This document shows, piece after piece, positions 19,130-26,133 of a stretch of DNA of 64,000 nt. The notes beneath the pieces are model-generated. The model worked only from the letters and a program-made list of their open reading frames with translations. It did not search any database and was not told the origin of the DNA. The position numbers and the translations under genes are program-made. Source of the stretch: Bacteroidota bacterium. GTDB lineage: Bacteria > Bacteroidota > Bacteroidia > 2-12-FULL-35-15. Numbering within the stretch: the stretch's first letter is position 1; the number at the start of each line of letters is the position of its first letter. The stretch is from NCBI GenBank assembly GCA_947479085.1, contig CANJYB010000006.1, positions 62,001 through 126,000 on the forward strand, given 5' to 3'.

Positions 19130-19309
19130 ATGGGATGGAGATTTAGAAAATCATTTGGCTTTGGAGGTTTCAGAACAAACCTGTCTGGTAAAGGTGTAGG
19201 TAGTAGTTTTGGTCTTTTTGGCTTTCGCTTTGGTGTTACAGCTGAAGGTAAAAAATATTGGAGTTTTGGAATAAGAGGAACAGGTTTATATTACATCAAA
19301 TATTATTAA
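19130..19309 (+). CDS. DUF4236 micro-protein, 59 aa
   Basis: The start is MGWRFRKSFGFGGFRTNLSG and the end RGTGLYYIKYY. MGWRFRKSF near the start and the RGTGL-Y ending are the hallmarks of DUF4236, a short Gly/aromatic-rich domain usually found at the N-terminus of small bacterial proteins or alone. It starts 2 nt after the DUF4407 stop and ends 3 nt before the next gene, so it is part of the operon. Function unknown. It is easy to miss because it is so short. Confidence 0.75.
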   Translation: MGWRFRKSFGFGGFRTNLSGKGVGSSFGLFGFRFGVTAEGKKYWSFGIRGTGLYYIKYY

Positions 19310-19312
19310 GCA

Positions 19313-19603
19313 ATGGATAAAATAATAAAAATAGTTTTAGCAATCCTTTTTTTTCTTTGCTTATTAAAAATGCCTTATGGTTATTTTCAATTAGTACGAT
19401 TTGCTGGCCTTATTGGCTTTGCTATACTTGCATATCAGGCAAACGTAAAACAAAACAAGGTTGAAATGATAATTTTCATTTGCCTTGCTGTATTATTTCA
19501 ACCGTTTTTAAAAGTTTCTTTCGGAAGAGACATTTGGAATATTATTGATATGGTTATAGGAGTTGCTCTGCTTATTAGTATCTTTTGGAATCCCAAAAAA
19601 TAA
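19313..19603 (+). CDS. Small membrane protein, DUF6804-like
   Basis: 96 residues with three to four hydrophobic helices: KIVLAILFFLCLLKM, FAGLIGFAILAY, MIIFICLAVLFQPF and IDMVIGVALLISIFW. The MPYGYFQLVRF block between the first two helices and the FQPFLKVSFGR block resemble DUF6804, a family of small inner-membrane proteins of unknown role. It is the last gene of the cargo run. Together with the DUF4407 protein it gives the operon two membrane components. Family assignment is tentative. Confidence 0.65.
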   Translation: MDKIIKIVLAILFFLCLLKMPYGYFQLVRFAGLIGFAILAYQANVKQNKVEMIIFICLAVLFQPFLKVSFGRDIWNIIDMVIGVALLISIFWNPKK

Positions 19604-19710
19604 GGCATTAAGATTTAAGCAGGGCTTCTGCATTCCCTCATATTTCGGGCCTTTTCTTTTTAACAATTGTGTAGTAAAATAATATTTTAATTATAGAGAA
19701 ATAGAAAAAA

Positions 19711-19757
19711 GAAGCGGTGGGGCAAAGCCCCGACTTTAATTACGGGCTATTCCGCTT
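19711..19757. repeat. REP-like palindromic element
   Basis: GGGGC, loop AAA, GCCCC sits at 19719-19731, flanked by GAAGCGG and CCGCTT. The words CGGGCTATTCCGCTT are shared, with one insertion, with the element at 38721-38823 (CGGGCTTTCCGCTT). The two look like copies of one dispersed extragenic palindrome family. Confidence 0.45.
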
Positions 19758-19980
19758 GTTCCTCCTCGTGAAATATAAATCCTCCGCTTGCGAAATGCAA
19801 GCTGCATAGTCTTCATATTTCACTCCACACTCCATCCCTTCTGTTGTTTTTATCTGTCATAGTTTTTGCAATGCCATCGCAATTATAGCACATTGCTTTT
19901 ATTCGTACCTCATAAGAAGCAATAAGCTATCCATCCGCACAATAAGCAAAAACATACGCCAGAAAAAACAACCCAAAACT

Positions 19981-20062
19981 ATTTAACATAATGTGGCATT
20001 ATGATATTTGCCTTGCAGGTAAAGGGATGAACCCCAAATCTCATAATAACATTATGTTAAAT
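19981..20062. repeat. Nested palindrome with 13-bp outer arms
   Basis: ATTTAACATAATG at 19981-19993 is matched by its exact inverse CATTATGTTAAAT at 20050-20062. Inside, CATAATG-TGG-CATTATG at 19987-20003 forms a second dyad that competes for the left arm, so two alternative structures are possible. Confidence 0.65.
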
Positions 20063-20858
20063 ATTCGCAATACAACGCACAACAAGCTCCATAGCCCGAA
20101 AATCCAACGCACCCCACCCACCCTTCATAGGTTGCTGAAAATAAGAAAGCATTTTTTTATTATTGCAATGTGTTTGCGGAAGTTCCATTAATTTATCTCA
20201 TCCGTTCCTCATACATTCCGTTTCATTGCATTCCTCTTTATTCCTTCGTCTCTGCTTCGATAAATTGAATGGAACACCCTCAACACCGCTCACAAGAGTA
20301 GCACCTGTAAAAAATCATCCGAATGCTTATGCTTCGTTTCATTTCGCATCACACCGTAATTTCCCGCCCTTTTGGTAAGATGCTCACGAAAAGTGAACAT
20401 CTTTCCTCCTCCCACATTCCGGCAGTGATGCTTCATTTCACCCTCTGCCATTCGGATATTTTTTTCAGTCACTACCCTTGTCTTTTCAACGCACTTAATA
20501 ATTTTGTCTACTTTCTTATTTTCAGCGTGTGTTTGTCCCTGCCCAGAAAAGAGGGAAAGCCAATAATAAAATTCATACACCAATCGTTTCACTAATGGAT
20601 GCACTCAGTTTTCTTATCCGCTTTCCCTCAGAATAGGTTGCAAGAGTTAAAGCGAAAAGCATTAACACTTGCCCCGTGTGCGCATCTTCTTCCAGTCGGT
20701 CAAGGCGCAAGCCACAGGCGTATGGTATTTTTATTTTTTTATTTAATAAGCATTTTTTATTTTGTAAGTCCAACAAGTCAAAGCAGTCTAATTTGTTTGT
20801 CAAGAGAAAATCAATAGCCTTGAAAATAAGCCTAACGATTTTCTCTTGTATAAATAGG

Positions 20859-20874
20859 TTGACTACATTGACTT
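20859..20874 (+). repeat. Right copy of the 16-nt direct repeat flanking the cargo
   Basis: TTGACTACATTGACTT; 15 of 16 bases match the copy at 1260-1275. It is followed by another TTGACTT three bases later. Confidence 0.5.
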
Positions 20875-20926
20875 AGTTGACTTAATAAGACAAAACAAAA
20901 AGTAAAAGGAATTTTTTAATGGAATC

Positions 20927-21136
20927 AAAAAAATAAAAAAGAAAGCAAAGGTAGGGGGCGCACACAAGCCATCGCTCATTGAAAGAACCAAAAGACTTCG
21001 GCATAATGAGAATCAAATATTAGTTTCATTTTTTTTATTGGTATTTGATTCTCACACTTCGTGACTTATTCCGATTCCTTTTGTTTCTTTCCCTTTCGCC
21101 CCCTCCTGATTTGCTTTCTTTTTTCTTTTTTTTTAT
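20927..21136. repeat. About 200-nt imperfect inverted repeat
   Basis: Several blocks pair in order. The outer arms share AAAAAAGAAAGCAAA and AGGGGGCG (left 20930-20960, right 21096-21125). The middle arms share GAAAGAA-CAAAAG with one mismatch (left 20981-20993, right 21078-21090). The inner arms share TGAGAATCAAATA (left 21007-21019, right 21042-21054). The tip is the T-rich loop at 21020-21041. It could be a MITE remnant, a structured RNA or a transfer origin. Confidence 0.65.
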
Positions 21137-21209
21137 GGTTTTTTTTCTCTTTTCTTTTGGTTTAGGTTTGTGTGGGGCGTTTTTTTGAGTAGGAGAGTGG
21201 TAGATAATT

Positions 21210-21237
21210 CCTATATAAGCCCTATATGTCCCCTATA
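21210..21237 (+). repeat. Three CCTATA words at 11-bp spacing
   Basis: CCTATA begins at 21210, 21221 and 21232, placing the three copies on one face of the helix. This is typical of cooperative protein-binding sites. Confidence 0.45.
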
Positions 21238-21310
21238 CGAGTGCACCATATTTGAAAATTAAAGCAGAGCAGGGCAGGAAATTTTAGTGAATTTCGGGGT
21301 GTTTTTGTGG

Positions 21311-21331
21311 TGTTACTGTGATGTTACTGTG
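21311..21331 (+). repeat. TGTTACTGTG repeated at 11-bp spacing
   Basis: Two perfect 10-nt copies start at 21311 and 21322, with the same 11-bp phase as the CCTATA words upstream. Confidence 0.45.
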
Positions 21332-21350
21332 GCGTGAGCGAAAATAAGGC

Positions 21351-21392
21351 AAAAAAAAAGAGCCCCGGCCAAGATTGGTAGAGCCCTCTTTT
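21351..21392 (-). terminator. Terminator of the minus-strand unknown gene
   Basis: Read on the minus strand, AAAAGAG pairs with CTCTTTT, with inner GGGCTC/GAGCCC-like and CCAA/TTGG pairing, followed by a long T run. It starts 15 nt after the stop of the gene ending at 21407. Confidence 0.6.
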
Positions 21393-21406
21393 ACAATGGA
21401 AAGTTT

Positions 21407-22210
21407 TTAGAATACTGTATCCACTCTCATTGCATTATCTGATGCAAAAAGGTAATAACTTGAACCTATTTGCTGATAAAATTCAATTCCAATACAATTT
21501 AAAACACTTGTGCTTCCGGTCATTGTTGGTGAACCTGGCAAGGTGGTTGTAACTGTAATTGAAGATGTGGTTGTGCTTAAATCAGTATATCCTGAAAATT
21601 GAACATCTGACAATTCATTTAATGTTGGGTCAGTTGGTTCATATTGTCCAGTACTTGTGTTGAAGGTGTAATCAGAAACAACAGAAATCGCATTCATTAA
21701 ACGGAAATGTGTTGCGCCTGCAGGAGCATTGATTAAATTCATTGGCTCAAATGCAGCAATTGTAAATGTTGCACTATCTCTTCCAACGGTGTTGGTTAGT
21801 GTGTAGGGTGCATTAAAAACACCTGCCAAACTCAAGTTTGCATCAAAGTTCAAACCAACCAAATAATTCTGGTGTCCTGAAACTTTAATCTGTCTTTGTC
21901 CTCTTGGGCTTCCTGTGTCTTCCTTATTAATTTCCTTCATAATCTTCGTTAAACGTCCTGTTAAACGAGGGTCTGAATACTGTTTAATTACTTGTGCCAA
22001 TCCTACACGGATTGATTTTGCACAAGACGCGCTTCCACCAAATTCGCTCATATTTTCGCGAGTTCTGATAAATGCAGCATCATTTTTAATTTGAGAGTCG
22101 GTAGGTCCACCTGCCAACCCTGCGAAATCACCTACAAGTCCTTTTATTTTGAAGTGACGAACTCCGCCCATTGTGCCGGAGTATTTTACGAGACCTTTCT
22201 GTCTAGCCAT
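21407..22210 (-). CDS. Unknown protein, probably encoded by the mobile element
   Basis: I do not recognise a named family. The 267-aa protein starts MARQKGLVKYSGTMGGVRHF, with a basic, Gly-rich N-terminal half. The middle is helical (residues about 60-95). The C-terminal half is rich in Thr, Ser and hydrophobic strands and looks like a beta-sandwich. There is no signal peptide or membrane segment. It is transcribed towards the non-coding stretch from a -7 box at 22256-22263, divergent from the nuclease gene. Position at the end of the element suggests an element gene, but no function can be assigned. Confidence 0.65.
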   Translation of the reverse strand: MARQKGLVKYSGTMGGVRHFKIKGLVGDFAGLAGGPTDSQIKNDAAFIRTRENMSEFGGSASCAKSIRVGLAQVIKQYSDPRLTGRLTKIMKEINKEDTGSPRGQRQIKVSGHQNYLVGLNFDANLSLAGVFNAPYTLTNTVGRDSATFTIAAFEPMNLINAPAGATHFRLMNAISVVSDYTFNTSTGQYEPTDPTLNELSDVQFSGYTDLSTTTSSITVTTTLPGSPTMTGSTSVLNCIGIEFYQQIGSSYYLFASDNAMRVDTVF

Positions 22211-22255
22211 TTTGTTTATTTTTTTTAGTTAATAATTAGTATAAATTTTATGATA

Positions 22256-22263
22256 CAAAATTA
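22256..22263 (-). promoter_or_regulatory. -7 box of the minus-strand unknown gene
   Basis: Minus strand TAATTTTG, matching the Bacteroidota TAnnTTTG box, 45 nt before the ATG. It is back to back with the plus-strand box at 22267. Confidence 0.55.
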
Positions 22264-22266
22264 GTG

Positions 22267-22274
22267 TATATTTG
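22267..22274 (+). promoter_or_regulatory. -7 box of the nuclease gene
   Basis: TATATTTG ends 20 nt before the ATG at 22295. Only 3 nt separate it from the divergent box, so the two promoters should compete. Confidence 0.6.
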
Positions 22275-22294
22275 TATAGAAAAATCAGCTACAA

Positions 22295-22798
22295 ATGAGC
22301 AAAGAAGACCTTTTCAGAGCAAACACATCACATATTATAGAAACACATTTGAAAATCTCAAAAGTGATAGATGGAGATAGTATAAAAGTCATTTCACTTT
22401 TCAATAAAGTTGAAAAAGAAATTCGTCTTTATGGACTTGATGCTCCCGAGACAAAAATTAACAGAAAACTAAAAGAGGATGAAAAGAAAACCCAACTGGC
22501 AGGAAATTTTTTAATTCAGATGGGAATGCAGTCTTTAAAATTCGTTTTAAAGATGGCACCACCGGAAACAAATGTTACAATAATTACAGAGAAAGAAAAT
22601 TTCTTTGATTTTTACGGAAGGCAGTTGGCTTATGTGATTTTGCCCGATGGCTCTTGCCTGAACGAGCTTTTAATAAAAGAAGGTTATGCAAAAGCATTCA
22701 ATGAATATGCCTGTTCTGAATTAGCCAATTATCAGAAGCTTAATTTCGCTGCAATGCAACAGGGGCGGGGCTTGTATAAGTTTGCGAAAAAGTTCTGA
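22295..22798 (+). CDS. Staphylococcal-nuclease-like (SNase/TNase) protein
   Basis: An SNase OB-fold is recognisable from VIDGDSIKV (about residues 27-35), RLYGLDAPE (about 49-57), and FYGRQLAYVILPDG followed by LNELLIKEGYAKA. The first D, the LDAPE block and the Y-GRQLAYV arginine correspond to the metal and phosphate ligands of thermonuclease, so activity is plausible. There is no signal peptide, so it should be cytosolic. At 167 aa it is a single-domain form. It is the last gene before the tRNA-Lys and probably belongs to the element; a role in DNA processing or defence is inference. Confidence 0.85.
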   Translation: MSKEDLFRANTSHIIETHLKISKVIDGDSIKVISLFNKVEKEIRLYGLDAPETKINRKLKEDEKKTQLAGNFLIQMGMQSLKFVLKMAPPETNVTIITEKENFFDFYGRQLAYVILPDGSCLNELLIKEGYAKAFNEYACSELANYQKLNFAAMQQGRGLYKFAKKF

Positions 22799-22800
22799 TT

Positions 22801-22820
22801 TGTTTACCCTATGTTTACCC
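22801..22820 (+). repeat. TGTTTACCC repeated at 11-bp spacing beside the tRNA
   Basis: Perfect copies begin at 22801 and 22812. Lying between the last element gene and the tRNA-Lys 3' end, they resemble arm-type binding sites of a tyrosine integrase. Confidence 0.45.
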
Positions 22821-22829
22821 CAAAAGAAA

Positions 22830-22864
22830 AAATCCGCTGTAAATACTTGATTTACAACGGATTT
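22830..22864. terminator. 15-bp hairpin between nuclease gene and tRNA-Lys
   Basis: AAATCCGCTGTAAAT, loop ACTTG, ATTTACAACGGATTT with a single mismatch. It can end transcription from both sides, or be part of the attachment region. Confidence 0.6.
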
Positions 22865-22877
22865 AAGGGCTGAAATG

Positions 22878-22950
22878 TGATCCCGCTGGGATTCGAACCC
22901 AGGACCCCTACATTAAAAGTGTAATGCTCTACCAGCTGAGCTACGGAATC
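22878..22950 (-). tRNA. tRNA-Lys, anticodon TTT
   Basis: On the minus strand the 73-nt cloverleaf runs from GATTCCGTAGC to GCGGGATCA. The acceptor stem GATTCCG/CGGGATC has one G-T pair. The anticodon loop CTTTTAA has TTT, and the T-arm is GGTTCGAATCC. CCA is not encoded. The 3' end faces the mobile element, the expected orientation for integration into the 3' part of a tRNA gene. Confidence 0.95.
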
Positions 22951-23202
22951 TTAATCTACACTTATTTTGTAGTCACCTACCCCTTTTTTTGGGAGCGCAA
23001 AGGTATAATCTATATTCTATTCTGCAAAGATTTTTTTATAAAAAAAACATTTATTTTTCAAACAAAGTAATTACCCATATTTTATAGGCTGTTTGGAGTG
23101 TTTGAGATGGGTTATTGAACAACTTATTAACAAAATTTAATTGTTGTAGCTATTTATAAAAGTAGTAATATTGCATATCATTATCAAAATAGCCCTTAAA
23201 AA

Positions 23203-23646
23203 TTGGAAATAAAACCTGGTATAGGAATTTCAATACTTACATTCGGCAGTTCTATGGCGGATGCTGAAAAAGCATTTGGAAAACCCGAAGAAATTGCCAG
23301 CTTGAATGAAATAGAAGAGTATCAATCGATTGTTTGGCATTATTGGGAAAAAGGTTTTTCTTTATTCTTTGATGAGCAGAAAGGCCAGGAGTTTTGCTGT
23401 GTGGAGATAGAGCATCCGGAAACAACAATGTGGGGAAGCCTTATTTTTAAGTTAAAAGAAAAAGAAATTATAGAATTATTTAAAGCTAAGGGAATAGCCC
23501 GTTACGATTCAGAAACCCATGAATGGGGCGAAAAAAGAGTAAGTTTTGATGAAGTGAACATTGATTTATATTTTGAAAATAACAAACTGGTTTCTGTTAA
23601 CTACGGGAAAATTGCAGCAACAGAGCCACTAATACTATCAAACTAA
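23203..23646 (+). CDS. Conserved-looking hypothetical protein upstream of aroK
   Basis: 147 aa, starting at TTG 23203 (MEIKPGIGISILTFGSSM). No ATG is available until residue 18, which would cut into the first strand. The sequence alternates short strands and helices and has no cysteine pairs, membrane segment or known catalytic motif. Its stop overlaps the aroK ATG by 1 nt, so the two are translationally coupled. I do not recognise the family. Confidence 0.7.
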   Translation: MEIKPGIGISILTFGSSMADAEKAFGKPEEIASLNEIEEYQSIVWHYWEKGFSLFFDEQKGQEFCCVEIEHPETTMWGSLIFKLKEKEIIELFKAKGIARYDSETHEWGEKRVSFDEVNIDLYFENNKLVSVNYGKIAATEPLILSN

Positions 23647-24164
23647 TGGCAAAATTTTTTTTAACAGGCTACATGGGCAGTGGAAAGACCACAGCCGGCA
23701 AAAAACTATCCACAAAACTCGGGTATGAATTTATTGATTTAGATAAATTCATCGAACAGGAGTATCAACTTACTATCCCGGAGATATTCGCTAAAAAGGG
23801 CGAAAAGGAATTCAGGGCTATGGAACACAATGCTCTGAAAAAGTTGCTGGAAAAGGACAACCTGGTAATAGCCTGTGGTGGAGGAACTCCTTGTTATTAT
23901 AATAACATGGAATTAATGAATAATCATGGAAACACTGTTTATCTTAAAATGAGTGCAGATTCGTTGGTTTCCCGTTTATTGAATGCAAAAGACAAACGTC
24001 CCATAATAGCTAATAAAACAGAAAAAGAACTTCGCGAGTTTGTAACCCGTCAATTAGAAAAAAGAGAAGATTTCTATGATCAGGCTCAGTATGTTGTAAA
24101 AGGTAAGGATTTGAATGTGGATGAACTCGCCTTATTTGTAAAAGAAAAGGTTGGAGTAAATTAA
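23646..24164 (+). CDS. aroK: Shikimate kinase
   Basis: Phosphorylates shikimate at the 3-hydroxyl with ATP, step five of the chorismate pathway, in the cytosol. The P-loop is G8-YMGSGKTT-16, the shikimate-binding region is IDLDKFIE (about 31-38), and the CGGGTP loop is at about 78-83. The lid and RPII arginine follow (KDKRPII). At 172 aa it is the usual size. It overlaps the upstream gene by 1 nt and faces the phosphoribosyltransferase gene tail to tail 3 nt away. Confidence 0.95.
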   Translation: MAKFFLTGYMGSGKTTAGKKLSTKLGYEFIDLDKFIEQEYQLTIPEIFAKKGEKEFRAMEHNALKKLLEKDNLVIACGGGTPCYYNNMELMNNHGNTVYLKMSADSLVSRLLNAKDKRPIIANKTEKELREFVTRQLEKREDFYDQAQYVVKGKDLNVDELALFVKEKVGVN

Positions 24165-24167
24165 CAC

Positions 24168-24671
24168 TTAACTTAAATATACTGATTCTTTTCCTTTCCC
24201 GTCAATCTCGACAGATACGTGCTCCTGCAAAGTAGTGGAAAGGGATAAGCCAACAAAATCAGCTTTTATAGGGTAACGATTATGCCCGCGGTCAACGAGT
24301 ACTGCGGTTGTAAGTCGTTTAATTGGAGAGGATAAAAAGGGTTTTGCCCCGAATATTAATGTTTTTCCTGAATTGAGTACATCATCCACCAGCACAATCA
24401 CTTTGTTTTTTAATTCCTTTTCGCTCAGAGAAATTTTAATTTCTTTTGCCAAAGGATTTTTTTTATCAATAGTTATTTCAATAAGTTTTGTTTTGAGCGG
24501 AGCAATTTTTTGCAATACATCTGTTATTCGTTTTGCCATAAAAAAGCCGTTCCCCCCGATTCCTGCAATTATAATATCCTTTTCATCATAATTGTTTTCA
24601 TAAATTTCATAAGCAATTCTGTTTATTTTTTGCTGCACCTGCTTGCTATTCAATATTAATGTCTTTGTCAT
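24168..24671 (-). CDS. PyrR-like phosphoribosyltransferase
   Basis: Type I PRTase fold with the PRPP-binding loop VIVLVDDVLNSGKT at residues 91-104 (D96, D97). An upstream AGIGGNGFFMAKR block and a C-terminal TAVLVDRGHNRYPIKADFVG block resemble PyrR and hypoxanthine PRTases. PyrR proteins have weak uracil PRTase activity and, in Firmicutes, regulate pyr attenuation. In Bacteroidota the gene is often beside the shikimate kinase gene, as here. The substrate cannot be told from sequence. 167 aa; no signal peptide. Confidence 0.8.
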   Translation of the reverse strand: MTKTLILNSKQVQQKINRIAYEIYENNYDEKDIIIAGIGGNGFFMAKRITDVLQKIAPLKTKLIEITIDKKNPLAKEIKISLSEKELKNKVIVLVDDVLNSGKTLIFGAKPFLSSPIKRLTTAVLVDRGHNRYPIKADFVGLSLSTTLQEHVSVEIDGKGKESVYLS

Positions 24672-24720
24672 AAGGTTAGTTCAATTTGTTTGTGATTTTA
24701 AAGGTTATCAATAATGTAAC

Positions 24721-25239
24721 TCATTCGTTTACTCTTCCCCCTTTAAAAAAATATTTTTTATAATAGTCTTCGTCCATATCACTAATGGTAACTCCAGAAT
24801 TTACAGAAGCATGTGCAAATTTATTATTTCCCAGGTAAACTCCGACATGAGATATTTGGCCCTTTCTTATTTTAAAAAAGAGCAAATCTCCTTCCTGCAG
24901 TTCTTCCTTTTCTATGGGTTTCACACAGGTCCATATATCCCTCGACCCACCTGTTAAGTTTACACAATAAGTGTTTTTGTACATTTCGGTTACAAATCCC
25001 GAGCAATCAACTCCTTTTTTCGTTCTTCCCGAATATTGATAACGTGTTCCGGCCCAATCATAAACCTGATAATAAAGGTATGGATTACATGCCGAATCTG
25101 GCTGAAGGCAATATGCAGAGTAAAACTGCTCAAGAGAGGGCAGTTTTGTCCTTGATTTAGTTTTATGCTGCTTTCTTTTAGTTTGAGCGCAAAGAAAAAG
25201 GGGCATGATTAATAATATAATTAATATCCGACACTTCAT
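24721..25239 (-). CDS. Secreted NlpC/P60 peptidoglycan hydrolase
   Basis: A signal peptide (MKCRILIILLIMPLFLCAQT) is followed by a basic linker and an NlpC/P60 domain. The catalytic triad is C79 (VDCSGF), H131 (SHVGVYLG) and H143 (FAHAS). These enzymes cut the D-Glu to diamino-acid bond of stem peptides. The LFLC segment could be a lipobox. 172 aa is typical of single-domain forms. A -7 box ends 7 nt before the ATG, so the mRNA leader is nearly absent. Confidence 0.85.
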   Translation of the reverse strand: MKCRILIILLIMPLFLCAQTKRKQHKTKSRTKLPSLEQFYSAYCLQPDSACNPYLYYQVYDWAGTRYQYSGRTKKGVDCSGFVTEMYKNTYCVNLTGGSRDIWTCVKPIEKEELQEGDLLFFKIRKGQISHVGVYLGNNKFAHASVNSGVTISDMDEDYYKKYFFKGGRVNE

Positions 25240-25246
25240 GTAAATG

Positions 25247-25254
25247 CAAAGATA
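25247..25254 (-). promoter_or_regulatory. -7 box of the NlpC/P60 gene
   Basis: Minus strand TATCTTTG, 7 nt before the ATG; the transcript should start almost at the start codon. Confidence 0.6.
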
Positions 25255-25267
25255 GAGAAATCAAACC

Positions 25268-25978
25268 TTATTCGACAACTTTATGTTGTAATGATTCCTC
25301 GGCTGCTTTTTTTACAATTTGATGGGCTTCTTCATCACCAAGGTATTTTTCAATCAGATTATGTCCTACATAAATAAGAGGAGTTAGTACGACAGCAATT
25401 ATTAATTTGAAGGTATACCCTGTCAAAGCAGCATTCAGAAACACCGCTGTAGTCATTTTTCCGGGCAACCAAAAAGCAATTCCCAAAACAACAAACGTGT
25501 CAATTAATTGCGAAATAACTGTAGAACCTGTGCTTCTTAGCCAAATCATTTTACCCCCGGTTTTATCACGTAATAACCAGAATATAAATACATCAATGAA
25601 TTGAGAAAATAAAAATGCCACCAGACTACCTACAATTATCCATAAACTCTGACCAAATACAGCATAAAACTGTTCATCTGTAACAGTCGAAATTCCTACT
25701 GCCGCAGGAATTTTAATTGCCAGTAATAATATTACAAAGGCATAAGCAATCAAGGAAGCTGTAATTAATGATAGTTTTCGAACTCCTGTTTTTCCGTAAT
25801 ATTCATTTATTAAATCGGTTGTAATAAATACGACTGGCCAGGGAATAATGCCAATACTCATTACAAAAGGTCCAATATGAATCAGTTTACTCCCTATCAG
25901 TTCGGCTACCACTGCATTGGTAATAAATATTCCAGCCATTATAATGTATACCAGATTGCGTTTCGAAGAAAAAATCAT
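25268..25978 (-). CDS. Queuosine precursor transporter (YhhQ/VUT family)
   Basis: Six hydrophobic segments carry the family blocks: FITNAVVAELIGSKL, TDLINEYYGKTGVRK, GSLVAFLFSQFIDVFIF, and a final STVISQLIDTFVVLGIAFW. YhhQ proteins import 7-deazaguanine precursors for queuosine-modified tRNA. 236 aa is typical. The gene lies in the same direction as the NlpC/P60 gene, 28 nt upstream of it. The DUF165 fold is certain; the exact substrate is by family. Confidence 0.88.
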   Translation of the reverse strand: MIFSSKRNLVYIIMAGIFITNAVVAELIGSKLIHIGPFVMSIGIIPWPVVFITTDLINEYYGKTGVRKLSLITASLIAYAFVILLLAIKIPAAVGISTVTDEQFYAVFGQSLWIIVGSLVAFLFSQFIDVFIFWLLRDKTGGKMIWLRSTGSTVISQLIDTFVVLGIAFWLPGKMTTAVFLNAALTGYTFKLIIAVVLTPLIYVGHNLIEKYLGDEEAHQIVKKAAEESLQHKVVE

Positions 25979-26096
25979 ACTATTTGCGAATTATCAAATG
26001 AAAAATTAACGAAATAAAAATACATGAAATACGTATTCAAAGGTCTGTTTTTTATGTAAAAAATTTAAAAACTGCAAAATCAGTTTTTTGTTGAAT

Positions 26097-26127
26097 TTTG
26101 TGGGGTAAGAAATTAATTATAAATTTG
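26097..26127 (+). promoter_or_regulatory. Full Bacteroidota promoter of the HD hydrolase gene
   Basis: TTTG at 26097-26100, a 19-nt spacer, then TAAATTTG at 26120-26127. This matches the -33/-7 consensus. It lies inside the longer TTG-started frame and therefore decides the start at 26134. Confidence 0.7.
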
Positions 26128-26133
26128 TCTTCG

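Larger units (their letters stand above)
19604..21406. other. 1.8-kb stretch without a convincing gene
   Basis: Open frames of 66 to 104 codons occur on both strands at 19991-20876, but none has a recognisable domain, a promoter or a sensible hydrophobic pattern. They overlap each other in conflicting frames. The stretch holds palindromes and phased direct repeats, listed separately. It separates the defence cargo from the last two genes of the element and is most likely its non-coding terminal or transfer region. Confidence 0.6.

Noticed and set aside
19991-20876. Several 66-104 codon frames on both strands after the cargo operon
   Set aside because: They overlap in conflicting frames, have no recognisable domain or promoter, and lie in palindrome-rich DNA.
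26098-26133. Upstream TTG start for the HD hydrolase
   Set aside because: The -33/-7 promoter lies within this stretch, so it cannot be translated from that promoter; ATG 26134 is used.
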